From JBBDWJ01 sp040902925 (GTDB lineage Bacteria; Acidobacteriota; Terriglobia; Bryobacterales; UBA6623), in contig JBBDWJ010000181.1 in assembly GCA_040902925.1 (NCBI GenBank), positions 1 to 26,930 on the forward strand: a DNA stretch of 26,930 nt. The letters run 5' to 3'. Every line of letters begins with the position of its first letter. Positions within the stretch are counted from its first letter, which is position 1. The notes beneath the pieces are model-generated. The model did no database searches. It was given only the letters and a program-made list of their open reading frames with translations, and was not told the DNA's origin. Below, piece after piece: positions 25,004 through 26,930 of this stretch. A program made the translations under genes and the position numbers.

Positions 25004-25986
25004 CGCGGTCGCTCGTCATCGGCGGGACTTTGTTCCTGGGACGGGCGCTGGTGCGCCGCTTGCTGGAGCGCGGCGAGCAGGTGACGCTGCTTCACCGTGG
25101 GCGATCGAACCCGTTCGCGGGCCAAACCGACGAGATCCATTGCGACCGCAACGATGTGGCGGCGGTAAAGGAAGCGCTCGCGGGCCGCGCTTTCGACGTC
25201 GTCTACGACAACGTATATGACTGGCAGCGCGGCACCACGGCCGCGCAAATCGAAGCCGCGGCGACGGCTGTCGCCAAGGGTCTGCGCCGCTATGTGTTCG
25301 TATCGAGCGTGGGGGCCTATCAGGAGGGCGAGAACCTTTCCGAAGATGCGCCGCTGGTTCCCGAAGACGGCCCCGACGAATACTCACGCCACAAGGCAAA
25401 CGCTGAGCGGATGTTGTTCCGGTTCCACGCCGGGACGGGCTTTCCCGCGGTGACGCTTCGGCCGCCCTATATCTACGGGCCCGAAAATCCTTTCTACCGC
25501 GAAGCTTTTTTCTGGGATCGCTTGCTCGACGATCGGCCGGTCCTAGTGCCGGACGACGGTTCGCGGAAGATGCAGTTCGTGCTGGCTGACGATGTAGTGC
25601 GCGCGGCAATCGCCGCGGCGGATACCGACAGCGCCAATGGGCGCGCCTACAACGTCTGCGACGATCAGGCGATTACGCAGAACGATCTCGTCGACGCCCT
25701 CGCCCAGGCCGCCGGAAGAAAAGCGCGGAAGGTCTATGTGCCGCGGCAGCGTCTGGTTGAACTCGGCGGCGGGTTGTTCGAGCCCCCGTTGTACTTCGCG
25801 CAACATTTCGACATGCCCACGATCAGCGAAGACAATACGCGTGCGCGGCGCGAGCTTGGGTTTGCGCCCACGCCGTTCGAAGCCGGTTTGGCGCAGGCGT
25901 TTGCGTGGTACCAGCAGCAGAAGAACAAGCAGCCGCCGGATTATTCGTGGGAAGACAAGGTGTTGGGGAGAATCTGGTATTCGTAG
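25000..25986 (+). CDS. NAD-dependent epimerase/dehydratase (extended SDR)
   Basis: The 328-residue protein has a short-chain dehydrogenase fold: the nucleotide-binding loop GGTLFLGR (8-15), VFVSSVGAYQ (99-108), the catalytic Y128-x3-K132 in EYSRHKANAE, and PPYIYGPENPFYRE further on, as in sugar-nucleotide epimerases. The start is chosen as the TTG at 25000-25002, which overlaps the TGA of ino1; the frame is open upstream inside ino1 but carries no domain there. The overlap implies translational coupling, so a role next to inositol phosphate, or in a related sugar-nucleotide step, is suggested. The GGTLFLGR loop deviates from the classical GxxGxxG but matches the GGTxFxGR subtype. The substrate is unknown. 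Confidence 0.87.
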   Translation: MTRSLVIGGTLFLGRALVRRLLERGEQVTLLHRGRSNPFAGQTDEIHCDRNDVAAVKEALAGRAFDVVYDNVYDWQRGTTAAQIEAAATAVAKGLRRYVFVSSVGAYQEGENLSEDAPLVPEDGPDEYSRHKANAERMLFRFHAGTGFPAVTLRPPYIYGPENPFYREAFFWDRLLDDRPVLVPDDGSRKMQFVLADDVVRAAIAAADTDSANGRAYNVCDDQAITQNDLVDALAQAAGRKARKVYVPRQRLVELGGGLFEPPLYFAQHFDMPTISEDNTRARRELGFAPTPFEAGLAQAFAWYQQQKNKQPPDYSWEDKVLGRIWYS

Positions 25987-26166
25987 CCGGTGCTTTGTTG
26001 ACCTTGCCTCCAACAAGTGCATCGTGCCGCGGCCAGATCGCCTGTGGCGATTTGTGCGACTGGCGTTACGCTCCGTTCAGACACATAGCATCTGAGGCGT
26101 GTTCGGTTAGAATGAACCTTACTGCATTGACATTACTGCATTGACACAGAGAAAGGGTCTGGCCGC
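25987..26166. other. Spacer upstream of the bacterioferritin gene
   Basis: The 180-base gap contains no gene. A TAGAAT hexamer (26108-26113) could be a -10 box, but no -35 partner is clear at a suitable distance. The tandem 14-base repeat at 26119-26146 lies between it and the start codon. No obvious Fur-type palindrome was seen. Confidence 0.5.
26119..26146. repeat. Perfect 14-base tandem duplication before the bfr gene
   Basis: TTACTGCATTGACA occurs twice head-to-tail with no mismatches (26119-26132, 26133-26146), ending 20 bases before the bfr ATG and just ahead of its AAAGGG ribosome site. Each copy contains TTGACA, a sigma-70 -35 consensus, but no -10 lies at a suitable distance. Confidence 0.95.
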
Positions 26167-26649
26167 ATGAAAGGCAACGAAAAGGTTATCGAAGACCTCA
26201 AGGAAGCGCTCAAGGCTGAGTTAACGGCGATTAACCAGTATTTCCTGCATTCGCGGATGTGCGCCAACTGGGGCTACCAGAGGATGGCCGCTTACATGCG
26301 CAAGGAATCCATTGAGGAGATGCATCACGCCGATTGGTTGATCGAGCGCATCATCTTCCTCGACGGTCTCCCCAACTTGCGCGAGATGTTCCCCTTGCGG
26401 ATCGGCAAGGATCTCAAGTCACAGCTCGAAAACGACCTCGCGATCGAGATGGACGCCGTGGCGAGGCTCAATGAGTCGATCAAGACGGCTACCGAGCTCG
26501 GCGACAACGGCTCACGCGACTTGTTCGAACGCATTCTCCTCGACGAGGAACACCACATTGACTGGCTCGAAGGCCAGCTCGGAATGATCGAAGAAATCGG
26601 AATCGGGCTGTATCTGTCTCAGCAAATCGGCGAAGAGCCCGCTGGCTAG
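26167..26649 (+). CDS. bfr: Bacterioferritin
   Basis: This cytoplasmic iron-storage protein of 160 residues forms a 24-subunit shell. It has the complete di-iron ferroxidase set, E18, Y25, E51, H54, E94, E127 and H130, at the same positions as in E. coli Bfr, and M52, the residue that ligates haem between subunits. Its length is normal for the family. The start is ATG at 26167, with AAAGGG about ten bases upstream. No bacterioferritin-associated ferredoxin gene lies next to it in the window. The gene is probably expressed alone; a perfect 14-base tandem duplication (26119-26146) sits directly before the ribosome site. The next gene (QueE) is convergent. Confidence 0.96.
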   Translation: MKGNEKVIEDLKEALKAELTAINQYFLHSRMCANWGYQRMAAYMRKESIEEMHHADWLIERIIFLDGLPNLREMFPLRIGKDLKSQLENDLAIEMDAVARLNESIKTATELGDNGSRDLFERILLDEEHHIDWLEGQLGMIEEIGIGLYLSQQIGEEPAG

Positions 26650-26678
26650 CGGACACGCCACGAGGCAGTGGAAGGCAG

Positions 26679-26701
26679 CCCGGGGCATGCCAGAGCCCGG
26701 G
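26679..26701. terminator. CCCGGG inverted repeat between convergent genes
   Basis: CCCGGG occurs at 26679-26684 and 26696-26701 with an 11-base loop, forming a 6-bp stem in the 65-base gap between the bfr stop and the QueE end. No T-tract follows on either strand. The position between converging genes is the main support. Confidence 0.25.
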
Positions 26702-26714
26702 TGTATCCCGGCCG

Positions 26715-26930
26715 TCACACCCCTTGAGCGTCTGCCCCCCAGATGACCTTGTGGAGCTGGGAGCCGAAGCGGACCTTCTGCAAGCCGTCTTCGAGAATCC
26801 AGGCGGCCATCTCGGGCAGGTCCACTTTGCCGTGAACCGGAGAGAAGATCACAGCCTCGCTGCGCGCCGTGAGGTTGTGGGCGGCGGTAAACTCGCGTGC
26901 GAACTCGTAGTCGCGGCGTCCGGCGATGAC
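26715..26930 (-). CDS. queE: 7-carboxy-7-deazaguanine synthase, C-terminal part
   Basis: The minus strand reads openly from the right edge for 71 codons and ends in TGA at 26715-26717. The end of the product, VRFGSQLHKVIWGADAQGV, matches the C-terminus of QueE radical-SAM enzymes, which close with a QLHxxIWG...GV motif. The preceding segment SEAVIFSPVHGKVDLPEMAA fits the same family. QueE turns 6-carboxytetrahydropterin into 7-carboxy-7-deazaguanine, a precursor of queuosine. The catalytic N-terminus with the CxxxCxxC cluster lies outside the window, so the assignment rests on the tail. The gene is convergent with bfr and separated by 65 bases. Confidence 0.85.
   Translation of the reverse strand, partial: VIAGRRDYEFAREFTAAHNLTARSEAVIFSPVHGKVDLPEMAAWILEDGLQKVRFGSQLHKVIWGADAQGV

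Noticed and set aside
26127..26146. The TTGACA copies as the bfr -35 element
   Set aside because: The start codon is only 20-35 bases away and no -10 sits about 17 bases downstream of either copy.

Overview
The window is GC-rich, bacterial and chromosomal, and looks like ordinary core genome with a few accessory pieces. The gene mix suggests an Acidobacteriota (Solibacter/Bryobacterales-like) genome: a primary sigma factor with a short N-terminus, an SMP-30-family lipoprotein, a bacterial inositol-3-phosphate synthase, a Pectate_lyase_3 beta-helix protein, and an M48 protease with an Asp-Asp-Arg-Pro repeat tail. This assignment is an inference from gene content and style; no 16S or other decisive marker is present.

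Layout. 1-418: no supported gene. 419-1136: VapB/VapC-type toxin-antitoxin pair (+). 1148-2920: SWIM zinc-finger protein (-). 3215-3563: complete one-piece tmRNA (-), tag ANNQQFAYAA. 3775-4875: alanine racemase (-). 5102-8114: SMP-30/gluconolactonase-family lipoprotein, then a lipoprotein with two metallo-beta-lactamase-fold units (+). 8313-14137: five-gene glycan-type cluster (-) of three glycosyltransferases and two SAM methyltransferases. 14277-15800: primary sigma factor (-), behind a 629-base gene-free stretch (15801-16429) that holds a long imperfect inverted repeat. 16430-17534: ECF sigma factor and overlapping ZAS-type anti-sigma factor (-). 17700-19544: secreted beta-helix protein (+). 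19782-21044: secreted M48 metalloprotease (+). 21045-21391: palindromes and a 21-base minisatellite. 21392-23400: lipoprotein and polytopic GT-C-like membrane protein, overlapping by GTGA (-). 23690-25986: inositol-3-phosphate synthase and NAD-dependent epimerase, overlapping by TTGA (+). 26167-26649: bacterioferritin (+). 26715-26930: C-terminal end of QueE (-), running off the right edge.

How the genes fit together. Much of the window concerns the envelope: D-alanine supply (alr), surface glycan assembly and methylation (8313-14137), a membrane glycosyltransferase-like protein with a lipoprotein partner, secreted beta-helix and protease proteins, and two lipoproteins with sugar-lactonase and MBL folds. 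A membrane-anchored anti-sigma factor with almost no periplasmic part controls an ECF sigma factor beside these. Inositol-phosphate production may feed inositol lipids or solutes.

No CRISPR array, transposase, integrase or prophage was seen. The least explained material is non-coding: an eight-copy GATCAACC repeat between two glycosyltransferase genes, a 21-base minisatellite after the protease gene, a 65-base imperfect palindrome upstream of rpoD, a hairpin-dense convergent spacer at 8186-8302, and short tandem duplications directly before the SMP-30 and bacterioferritin genes. No clearly new multi-gene system could be shown; the best protein-level candidates are the tandem-MBL/SMP-30 lipoprotein pair and the minimal-periplasm anti-sigma factor.
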